In this document: one piece after another, positions 6,680-11,971 of the stretch
Numbering within the stretch: the first letter of the stretch is position 1
How the letters are laid out: the number at the start of each line of letters is the position of its first letter
DNA from: Chloroflexota bacterium
GTDB taxonomy: Bacteria > Chloroflexota > UBA4733
DNA: 11,971 nucleotides
Direction of reading: 5' to 3'
Assembly: GCA_025449435.1 (NCBI GenBank)
Contig: JANWJO010000011.1
Coordinates: 1-11,971 of the forward strand
The notes under the pieces: model-generated
Database searches by the model: none
Seen by the model: only the letters and a program-made list of their open reading frames with translations
What the model was told of the DNA's origin: nothing
Position numbers and translations under genes: made by a program

Positions 6680-7840
6680 ATGACGTATGACCTGCACACC
6701 GTTCGCCGCGCGTATCCGTTGCTGGCAGAGATGGCCTATTTCAACACCGGTACGTACGGACTCATGGCCGAACCCGTACTCGCCCGCTATCTCGACGATG
6801 TTGCCACCTTTGAGCGGCGCGGCATGGCCGCACGCGAAGCCGATTTGCGCGGTGGCATCGAGCAGTCCCGGGCATCGCTCGCCAAACATCTCAACTGCAC
6901 GCCAAGTGAGGTTACCCTCACCGGCAATGCCACCGACGGCGTGGCCTACACCACCGCGGGACTCACCTGGCACGAAGGTGATGAGGTGATCATTTCCGAT
7001 CAAGAGCATCCCGCCATGAGTTACCCCTGGCAATACACCGGCCAGCGCTACGGCATGACCATCAAGCGCTACCACATCAGCGACGACTCCCAGGAGAGCC
7101 TTGCAAACGTCAAGGCATTGATCACCGACAGGACGCGGCTCATCGGCACCAGCCACGTCACCTCACCCACCGGCATTCGCACGCCAGCCAAGGAAATTTG
7201 TGCCCTAGCGCATCAACACGGAGCGCTGGCGTTTGTCGATGGTGCGCAGTCGTTCGGTGTCACGGCCATCGACGTCCAGGTCATTGGCTGTGACTTCTTT
7301 TCCGGAAACGTGCACAAATGGCTTGGAGGTCCGAAGGGCAGCGGTTTCCTCTTTGCCCGGCAGCACCTGATGGAGCAACTGGCCCCGGCGTACGTGGGCG
7401 CTGGCGCGCTCGAACACTTCGGCACCAATGGCGACCTGACACTCCAGCCCAATGGCAAGCGGTTCGAGTACGGCACTCGTGGGTTCGCGGTGCACGCCGG
7501 CATTCGCTACGCGTTGGATTGGCAAGAGTCGCTCGGTTGGTGTGCAGTGAGTGACCACATTGCCGCCGCCTCGACGCGACTCAAGGGCAAGCTCGCTCAG
7601 CTCCCTGATGTCCAGGTCATCACCCCCCAGTCGTTCGAGCAAAGCAGTGGGCTCGTGTCGTTTCGGGTGGTCGATCGAGATGAGACCGCCTTGCAGCAAG
7701 CGTTTGAGCGCGAGCGGCTGTACCCGCGCACCCTTGGCAAGGGTTCCCAAAAGATCCGGGTGAGCACTGCGCTGTTCAACTCGGATGCCGAAATCGATGC
7801 GCTCGTGGACGTGGTGACCCGGTTTGTCAAGCAAGCCTAG
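6680..7840 (+). CDS. Class V PLP-dependent aminotransferase (isopenicillin-N epimerase / cysteine desulfurase-like)
   Basis: The 386-residue fold-type I enzyme begins YPLLAEMAYFNTGTYGLM, the usual entry of class V proteins. H110 in QEHPAM stacks on the cofactor, D187 in FVDGAQSFG contacts the pyridine nitrogen, and K213 in NVHKWLGGPKG is the Schiff-base lysine. R361 in KIRVSTALFN binds the substrate carboxylate. Family knowledge: members include serine-glyoxylate aminotransferase, cysteine desulfurase, kynureninase and epimerases. The DGAQ and HKW-GPKG spacing is closest to the epimerase/desulfurase-like branch. The conserved active-site Cys loop of a desulfurase is not obvious, which argues against a sulfur donor role. 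ATG 6680 is chosen because GAGGAG lies 12 bases upstream and the family N-terminus starts there. An upstream ATG at 6596 adds 28 residues without family resemblance. Confidence 0.87.
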   Translation: MTYDLHTVRRAYPLLAEMAYFNTGTYGLMAEPVLARYLDDVATFERRGMAAREADLRGGIEQSRASLAKHLNCTPSEVTLTGNATDGVAYTTAGLTWHEGDEVIISDQEHPAMSYPWQYTGQRYGMTIKRYHISDDSQESLANVKALITDRTRLIGTSHVTSPTGIRTPAKEICALAHQHGALAFVDGAQSFGVTAIDVQVIGCDFFSGNVHKWLGGPKGSGFLFARQHLMEQLAPAYVGAGALEHFGTNGDLTLQPNGKRFEYGTRGFAVHAGIRYALDWQESLGWCAVSDHIAAASTRLKGKLAQLPDVQVITPQSFEQSSGLVSFRVVDRDETALQQAFERERLYPRTLGKGSQKIRVSTALFNSDAEIDALVDVVTRFVKQA

Positions 7841-7882
7841 CGGTTGGGCAGGAGTTGCCTTGCCGAGTCAACAGTTGCAGCG

Positions 7883-8848
7883 CTAACTTGCCGGTGCGGC
7901 GACCACATTCTGCGGTGCGCCGCGAAGGAATGACAACACGTTCTCGACAGGGTAACGCGCCATGCGGTCCAAGCCACCGTCGGTGACCCAGGCGACGTGC
8001 GGGGTCAGCAGAATATTCTCGACGGTCAATAGTGGGGATGTTGCCGGCAACGGCTCAGTGGAGTAGACATCTACAGCGGCACCGGCAATAGTGCGGTTAC
8101 GAAGAGCGTCCACTAGAGCGTCCTCATCGACGATGGCTCCGCGTGCTGTGTTGATGAGGTACGCTTCCGGCTTCATGAGCGCCAGCTCGCGCTTGCCGAT
8201 GATGTGTTGCGTGCGGGGCGATGCTCGGAGGTGCAGCGACACCACGTCTGCTGTGGCGAGCAGGTCGTCAAACGCCGCTAGCTCAATGCCGAGGGTGCGC
8301 GCTCGTTCCTCATCGTGACGCAAGCTCCATCCCACGACCCGCATGCCAAGTGCCCGCACAACCGGGATCACTTCCTGCGCGATCAATCCCAGACCAATGA
8401 GGCCAAACGTCTTGCCGCGCAACTCGATGCCGGTTCGGTGATGCCACTCGCCCTTACTCAGGTCGTTGTGCATGGGGATGATCTGCTTAGTAATGGCGAG
8501 GGTCAGCGCCACCGTAAACTCAGCCACGGAAGTGGTGGGCGCTGTGGGTGTGTTGCACACCGTGACACCGTGCCTCGCTGCGCTCGCCAGGTCAATGTTG
8601 TCGGTGCCCGTGCCCATCACCGAGATCATGCGCAGGTCCGGCAACGCTTGAAACACGCTGTCGGTGAACTTGGAATACGCGCGCACATTGATCAGCGCTT
8701 CACACCCCTGGCACCGTTCGACCAACGCTGCTGCCCCCTCGTGCCGCGTCGAGAACATGCGCACCTCCCCTGCCGCGCGCAACGGCGCGAGCGCCGGGTG
8801 GTCATCGCTGTACACGATCGGGAAGTTATCCGGGATGCCGGCGATCAT
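7883..8848 (-). CDS. D-isomer-specific 2-hydroxyacid dehydrogenase
   Basis: The 321-residue NAD-dependent dehydrogenase is related to phosphoglycerate dehydrogenase (SerA) and hydroxypyruvate reductase. The cofactor loop is GLIGLGLIAQEV, with Ala where many relatives have the third glycine. The catalytic triad is visible: R236 in INTARGAIVDEDAL, E265 in YSTEPLP and H284 in LTPHVAW. The MGTGTDNID substrate loop is also present. There is no C-terminal ACT domain, so it is a short, non-feedback form. ATG 8848 is preferred, with GAGAGG 7 bases upstream. GTG at 8851, directly before, is possible. The gene converges on the aminotransferase (42 bases between stops), so it is a separate transcript. 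Its job could be reducing a 2-keto acid or oxidising a D-2-hydroxy acid made by the facing genes. Confidence 0.9.
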   Translation of the reverse strand: MIAGIPDNFPIVYSDDHPALAPLRAAGEVRMFSTRHEGAAALVERCQGCEALINVRAYSKFTDSVFQALPDLRMISVMGTGTDNIDLASAARHGVTVCNTPTAPTTSVAEFTVALTLAITKQIIPMHNDLSKGEWHHRTGIELRGKTFGLIGLGLIAQEVIPVVRALGMRVVGWSLRHDEERARTLGIELAAFDDLLATADVVSLHLRASPRTQHIIGKRELALMKPEAYLINTARGAIVDEDALVDALRNRTIAGAAVDVYSTEPLPATSPLLTVENILLTPHVAWVTDGGLDRMARYPVENVLSFLRGAPQNVVAAPAS

Positions 8849-8881
8849 CACACATCCTCTCTCCTATGGCACCGGTCACAG

Positions 8882-8890
8882 AGCATAGCA
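8882..8890 (-). promoter_or_regulatory. Candidate extended -10 for the dehydrogenase gene
   Basis: On the minus strand this reads TGCTATGCT, an extended -10 (TGn plus TATGCT) about 33 bases upstream of the chosen ATG at 8848. No clear -35 is seen, as is common for extended -10 promoters. The call rests on motif and position only. Confidence 0.33.
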
Positions 8891-8996
8891 CTGGACCCTC
8901 GTGAGCCACGGGCGGGGCCTACCCACACCAGTCCTATGTACGTTGCCCGGGGGTTTATTCCGACGGTTCTTGAGGGAACATATTGAAGGGCGCATG

Positions 8997-9710
8997 ATGC
9001 CGGGGGGATCTGTGGGCACGAGAGTACGTTGGACGGTAGGCATCGTCGTTGGGGCCGCTTTCGTCCTTGCTGCATGCGGTCAGGAGTACACCGGACCGCA
9101 AACTACCGTCTCCTTTGAAAGCCGAACCCAAGAAACGACGGTAGATACACTAAGCACTGCCACCTCCTCGCTTGCCACTACGATCAATGCAACCACGGCG
9201 CTCTCCACCACCGAGGCTGAAGGCACAGCTGAGACAGCGACGGACCTTACCCAGACCCTCGAGGGCACGACAGACACGCAAGCGAGTGAGGCTGCGCTGA
9301 GTGCGTTTTCGACACAACTCAGCCAGGTGACGGCATCCGCCGATGCTGCCAACTCGGTAGTGACGAAGGAACTTGACACGGGTACTACCCTCCGTGCCAT
9401 TGCGCCCAAGCTGAGTAGTGCCGTGAACCTCAATCAGAAGGCTGCTGCTGCCATCACCGGATTGGCTGGGTCGCCAGATTTGCCGTTTAGAGACTTCCAG
9501 CACTATCGGGCGGCCCTGGCCGCTGCGTATTCCACGCAAGCTGACGCCTGGACCGTGTTGCTCAATGACAGCCAAAACGGCTCGCGGCAGGCGAGCGCCG
9601 TGTATTACATGCTCGCCCGCCAGGCGGCGGGCCGGCACGATGAGGCGGGGCGCGCACGATCGCTCCTCCTGGTCGATTTAGCGCAGGCGCCGGAAGGGTC
9701 CGCGTCTTAG
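8997..9710 (+). CDS. Secreted lipoprotein, Thr/Ser/Ala-rich, function unknown
   Basis: The 237-residue protein has a clear lipoprotein signal: Arg residues at the N-terminus, a hydrophobic run TVGIVVGAAFV, then the lipobox LAAC with the modified cysteine at residue 27. The mature protein should be tethered to the outer face of the cytoplasmic membrane by lipid. Residues about 32-115 are very rich in Thr, Ser and Ala with acidic residues and no obvious fold. They may be a spacer or coiled region, possibly glycosylated. Residues about 115-225 look alpha-helical and Ala-rich (QHYRAALAAAYSTQADAWTVL, in part). I do not recognise a domain. ATG 8997 is preferred over the neighbouring ATG 8994, because GAAGGG at 8985-8990 then has a 6-base spacing. 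It is divergent from the dehydrogenase, and the DUF1992 gene follows 69 bases downstream. Confidence 0.75.
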   Translation: MPGGSVGTRVRWTVGIVVGAAFVLAACGQEYTGPQTTVSFESRTQETTVDTLSTATSSLATTINATTALSTTEAEGTAETATDLTQTLEGTTDTQASEAALSAFSTQLSQVTASADAANSVVTKELDTGTTLRAIAPKLSSAVNLNQKAAAAITGLAGSPDLPFRDFQHYRAALAAAYSTQADAWTVLLNDSQNGSRQASAVYYMLARQAAGRHDEAGRARSLLLVDLAQAPEGSAS

Positions 9711-9758
9711 GCGCGGGGATGAGACCGCTGGCCGAACAGATAGTGCTTGTGGCACACT

Positions 9759-9778
9759 GTGTGCGAGAGGACGCACAC
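9759..9778 (+). promoter_or_regulatory. Perfect hairpin presenting the Shine-Dalgarno sequence in its loop
   Basis: GTGTGCG (9759-9765) and CGCACAC (9772-9778) form a perfect 7-bp stem around the loop AGAGGA, which holds the ribosome-binding site. The start codon ATG 9780 follows one base later. Upstream GCACAC (9752-9757) could pair with GTGTGC instead, but these are almost adjacent, so such pairing would have to be intermolecular. An effect on translation of the DUF1992 gene is inferred. Confidence 0.45.
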
Positions 9779-9779
9779 G

Positions 9780-10499
9780 ATGCGCTGGCTTGCGAACCAT
9801 TTTCTCAAGCGTTCTTCAACCTCCAAGGTACAAACCAATCCGGAATCTAGCGCTGGCACTACTCAAGTGTTGGCACCAGAGGGCGGCCCTCGTGCCGACG
9901 ATAGTGCCAGTATCAACGACCGGCCGTCCGAGGATCGCGAATCCTCGGTGACGACGTCAGGGATGGGCCCTAAGCGTATACCGCTTGATCACGGGCATCG
10001 ACCATACTCAACTTCACCAGATGCCGCCGTTTCGGTCCCACTCGTGGGCCCCGTTCCCCTACACGAGGTGCTGGAGCGCAGGCGCAAGCAACACATCGAG
10101 GATGCCCTACAGGGTGCGATCCAACGGGGTGACTTCGACAACCTGCCTGGTCGAGGCAAGCCATTCCCACCGCATGTGCTCGACCCGGCTAACGATAGGC
10201 TGGATGCTGGGACCGTCATGCTTAACGCTGGTTTTGTGCCGCGTTGGGTCGAGTTGCGGCAGGAGATCGAGCGCGACACTGCAGCCTGCCTCGCCATCGT
10301 GTGGCGGACCGAACATTTTCCGCCGACGGTTAATCGCAATATTCCTGTGGACCAGGTGAGGACGTACATCGCGAACATCCGGGAGAAGGCGCGGCTGTAC
10401 AACCTGATTGTGCCCACGCTGTCACTCCAGCGATCGATCCCGGACCTTACGGCACTGGAACAGCGGGTGCGTCGAGCGGCCGGAGTTGATTCGGACTAG
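9780..10499 (+). CDS. DUF1992 (DnaJ-homologue subfamily C member 28-like) domain protein
   Basis: The 239-residue protein has two parts. Residues 1-90 are hydrophilic, Ser/Pro/Glu-rich and probably unstructured. Residues about 95-170 hold the conserved DUF1992 domain, with IEDALQGAIQRGDFDNLPGR GKPF (107-129) and AGFVPRWVELRQEIE (150-164) as its two signature blocks. Family knowledge: the domain occurs in short bacterial proteins and in eukaryotic DNAJC28, and its biochemical role is not established. No J domain with an HPD motif is present, so a chaperone activity should not be assumed. Typical bacterial members are about 120-150 residues, so the N-terminal extension and a helical, charged C-terminus make this a long variant. 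ATG 9780 is preferred, with GAGAGG (9765-9770) 9 bases upstream inside the hairpin loop. A TTG at 9747 gives a longer but less likely form. Confidence 0.82.
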   Translation: MRWLANHFLKRSSTSKVQTNPESSAGTTQVLAPEGGPRADDSASINDRPSEDRESSVTTSGMGPKRIPLDHGHRPYSTSPDAAVSVPLVGPVPLHEVLERRRKQHIEDALQGAIQRGDFDNLPGRGKPFPPHVLDPANDRLDAGTVMLNAGFVPRWVELRQEIERDTAACLAIVWRTEHFPPTVNRNIPVDQVRTYIANIREKARLYNLIVPTLSLQRSIPDLTALEQRVRRAAGVDSD

Positions 10500-10538
10500 G
10501 CGTTCGGCGTGGCAGACTAGAGGTCGGGAAATGTAACC

Positions 10539-10558
10539 GGTGGCGCCTATGCGCCATC
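10539..10558. repeat. Hairpin between the DUF1992 gene and the pseudogene
   Basis: TGGCGC (10541-10546) and GCGCCA (10551-10556) flank the loop CTAT. A G-T wobble and one more G-C pair extend the stem to 8 bp. No T-run follows, so it is not a classical intrinsic terminator. It may mark the end of the upstream transcript or lie in the leader of the downstream one. Confidence 0.35.
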
Positions 10559-10599
10559 CGCCCATCGCCGGAGTCTTGCCTGCCGTTCAGGAGGTCACG

Positions 10600-11255
10600 A
10601 TGACCGAGCCTGAGCGGTACGACGTGGTGGTTTTTGTCAGCGGCGAAGGTGGCAAGTACTTCGCGTGGCATTTGGCCCAGGCGGGCCAACGGACGTCCGT
10701 GGTGGAACGCCGATGGATCGGGGCTCCTGCCCCAATGTCAACTGCCTTCCCAGTAAGAACGAGACCTGGAGCGCTGGCGTCGCGAACACTTGGGCTATCG
10801 TTGAATGCGCCGGAAGCCCACCGTTCACCCATCTGTCGTTCGATGACTTCCATAGTATTCGGGATAACCTTGCCAGTGGGCTACGAGCAACCGCCGGGCG
10901 GCTCGTTCCGTATTGCATGTTTGTCGATCCACCACTGGCTCGCGTCGGGATAACCGAAAGCGAAGCCCGGGAACGTGGTGTCCACGTGCGTGTGGCGAAA
11001 CTGGCTACTCGTGCCATAGTGCGCACCCGAACAACGTCGGAAAACGTTGGATTTCTGAAGGCGCTCGTCGACGACTGCGATCGAATTGCTGCGTTTGCCA
11101 TGATCGGTCCTGAAGCTGGCGAGGTGATGGAGTCGCTGCAGGCCACCGTGATGGCATCCCTTCCCTATACCGCCCTCCGCGACGCCGTGCTCACACATCC
11201 GACGATGGCAGAGGGCCTCAACGCCCCGTTTGGCAATGTGCCTGTGATTGGGTGA
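10600..11255 (+). pseudogene. Decayed FAD-dependent pyridine nucleotide-disulfide oxidoreductase (MerA/Lpd-like)
   Basis: The remains begin at ATG 10600 with a strong AGGAGG 5 bases upstream and read MTEPERYDVVVFVSGEGGKY, an FAD-binding start. At 10720-10723 (GGGG) the frame breaks. Restoring one G joins RRWIG to GSCPNVNCLPSKNETWSA, the redox-active CxxxxC site of the family. After only about 8 more residues the sequence jumps to WAIVECAGSPPFTHLSFDDF, which normally lies some 250 residues later, so most of the FAD second half and the NAD(P) domain are deleted. The C-terminal dimer domain is nearly complete, including LVPYCMFVDPPLARVG and HPTMAEGLN with the active-site His and Glu. The reconstructed 218 residues compare with about 460 in the family. 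The first Gly of the GxGxxG FAD motif is Val. Family members reduce disulfides or metal ions such as mercury(II). The product here must be inactive. Confidence 0.9.
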
Positions 11256-11256
11256 G

Positions 11257-11272
11257 CCTACGAGCGCGTAGG
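11257..11272. other. Perfect 6-bp hairpin between convergent genes
   Basis: CCTACG (11257-11262) and CGTAGG (11267-11272) flank the loop AGCG, directly after the pseudogene stop at 11253-11255. RadC ends at 11303 from the other side. The hairpin could act as a weak bidirectional terminator, but neither strand has a clear T-run next to it. Confidence 0.35.
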
Positions 11273-11302
11273 TGGCATCAGAGCAGTTGACGGCGAAACA
11301 CT

Positions 11303-11971
11303 CTAGGAGAAGCCGAGGCCACGTTCCTTCAAGCTGACAAAGTGGCCGTGCCCCACGATGAGGTGATCGAGCACAGGAATGTGCAGCATGGTGCCGGCTT
11401 GAACCATCTGGCGCGTCACCGCTACGTCCTCTGGTGACGGTGTAGGGTCACCCGATGGGTGGTTGTGCGCCACGATGATGCTCGTGCTGTCTCGCCTGAC
11501 CGCTTCGCGGAACACCTCGCCTACGCGCACGCTGGCGCTATTGACGGACCCTTCGTACACGGTTTCGATGGCAATGACGCGATTCTTGCTATTGAGCAAG
11601 ACCGTTTTTAGGTGCTCTCGGGTGAGCGCCGCCATGTCGGGAAACAGCAAGTTGTAGGCGTCATTGGGGTTACGCACTTCGGGCTGCTGTTCGGGGGACG
11701 ATGCTAGCCAGCGGCGACCTAACTCCAAGGCCGCCCGAATCTCAATGGCTTTGACTGGTCCAATGCCCGGGATGGCTATGAGTTCCTCCAGGCTGGCCGT
11801 TCCGAGATCCCGCAGACCACCACGCTTGATCAGGAGGCGCTGTGCGACTGCCAGTGCGGACTCCCCTTCGCGCCCAATGCGCAGGATGATGGCCAGCAAT
11901 TCAGCTGTGGACAAGCTTGAGGCACCCAGTGCCTGCAGCTTTTCACGTGGCTGCTCCGATGGCGGCCACGC
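11303..11971 (-). CDS. radC: RadC family JAMM/MPN+ protein, N-terminus cut by window edge
   Basis: The visible 222 residues extend to the right edge with no stop. They begin within WPPSEQPREKLQALG, which aligns to the R-P-R-E-K-L entry of RadC; only a few N-terminal residues should be missing, since the family is about 225-235 long. A helix-hairpin-helix motif is visible as LEELIAIPGIGPVKAIEI. The JAMM zinc-binding site is complete in AHNHPSGDPTPSPED, with two His, Ser and Asp, and the preceding Glu in EVFREAV. An internal TTG (11914) is not the real start because the family-conserved region continues upstream of it. Family knowledge: RadC was named after a supposed DNA-repair phenotype, since disputed, and its enzymatic activity is not settled. 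It converges on the pseudogene. Confidence 0.95.
   Translation of the reverse strand, partial: AWPPSEQPREKLQALGASSLSTAELLAIILRIGREGESALAVAQRLLIKRGGLRDLGTASLEELIAIPGIGPVKAIEIRAALELGRRWLASSPEQQPEVRNPNDAYNLLFPDMAALTREHLKTVLLNSKNRVIAIETVYEGSVNSASVRVGEVFREAVRRDSTSIIVAHNHPSGDPTPSPEDVAVTRQMVQAGTMLHIPVLDHLIVGHGHFVSLKERGLGFS

Noticed and set aside
6620..7834. Two long antisense frames (178 and 209 codons) opposite the aminotransferase
   Set aside because: They show no family resemblance, and the plus-strand frame carries all catalytic residues of a class V aminotransferase.
7841..7882. Possible terminator between the convergent aminotransferase and dehydrogenase genes
   Set aside because: Only a 4-bp stem (GGCA/TGCC) was found and no T-run on either strand.
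9080..9638. Antisense frames opposite the lipoprotein gene
   Set aside because: The low-complexity Val/Ser-rich translations are the mirror of the Thr/Ala-rich tract, and there is no ribosome site.
10720..10723. Programmed ribosomal frameshift at the GGGG run of the oxidoreductase
   Set aside because: Even after frame repair the NAD(P) domain is absent and the FAD glycine is lost, so decay explains the break better.
11714..11914. Internal TTG at 11914 as the start of RadC
   Set aside because: The frame stays open to the right edge and encodes the conserved P-R-E-K-L region upstream of it.

Overview
The window is a GC-rich (by eye about 60% G+C), gene-dense piece of a bacterial chromosome. 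No marker fixes the taxon. A PII-like cyclic-di-AMP receptor pair, GTG/TTG starts, a lipobox lipoprotein and a DUF1992 protein would suit a Chloroflexota-type or related GC-rich lineage with a Gram-positive-like gene repertoire. That placement is a guess from gene content. I see no mobile element, CRISPR array, tRNA or rRNA.

Left block (1-3765, minus strand) is a tight three-gene unit read right to left: an MFS transporter (TTG start), an O-antigen ligase/polymerase-like membrane protein (GTG start) and a GT4-type glycosyltransferase that runs off the left edge. Gaps are 19 and 6 bases. The last two are typical surface-polysaccharide genes. An MFS protein as the first gene is less usual.

A 332-base divergent intergenic region (3766-4097) carries two inverted repeats and an unusual density of GTAC words. 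To its right (4098-4785, plus strand) are two tandem PII-like proteins of the PstA/DarA (DUF970) cyclic-di-AMP receptor family. The first looks canonical. The second lacks the conserved E-V-x-V-G-G loop and carries a one-residue insertion in the first binding segment.

A metabolic block follows on the plus strand: a TIM-barrel sugar-phosphate isomerase/epimerase-like protein, an SDR oxidoreductase 4 bases downstream, and a class V PLP aminotransferase. A D-2-hydroxyacid dehydrogenase faces them on the minus strand. Together they look like a small pathway acting on hydroxy/keto/amino acids or a sugar derivative, but the substrate cannot be read from the sequence.

The right block holds a Thr/Ser/Ala-rich lipoprotein of unknown function, a DUF1992 protein whose Shine-Dalgarno sequence sits in the loop of a perfect hairpin, a decayed FAD-dependent disulfide oxidoreductase (one-base frameshift, lost NAD domain, mutated FAD glycine), and the DNA-repair-associated JAMM protein RadC, cut at its N-terminus by the right edge.

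The most distinctive signals are the asymmetric tandem cyclic-di-AMP receptor pair with its structured divergent control region beside a surface-polysaccharide operon, the freshly decayed MerA/Lpd-like gene, and the SD-presenting hairpin. I found no clear evidence of a wholly new system.
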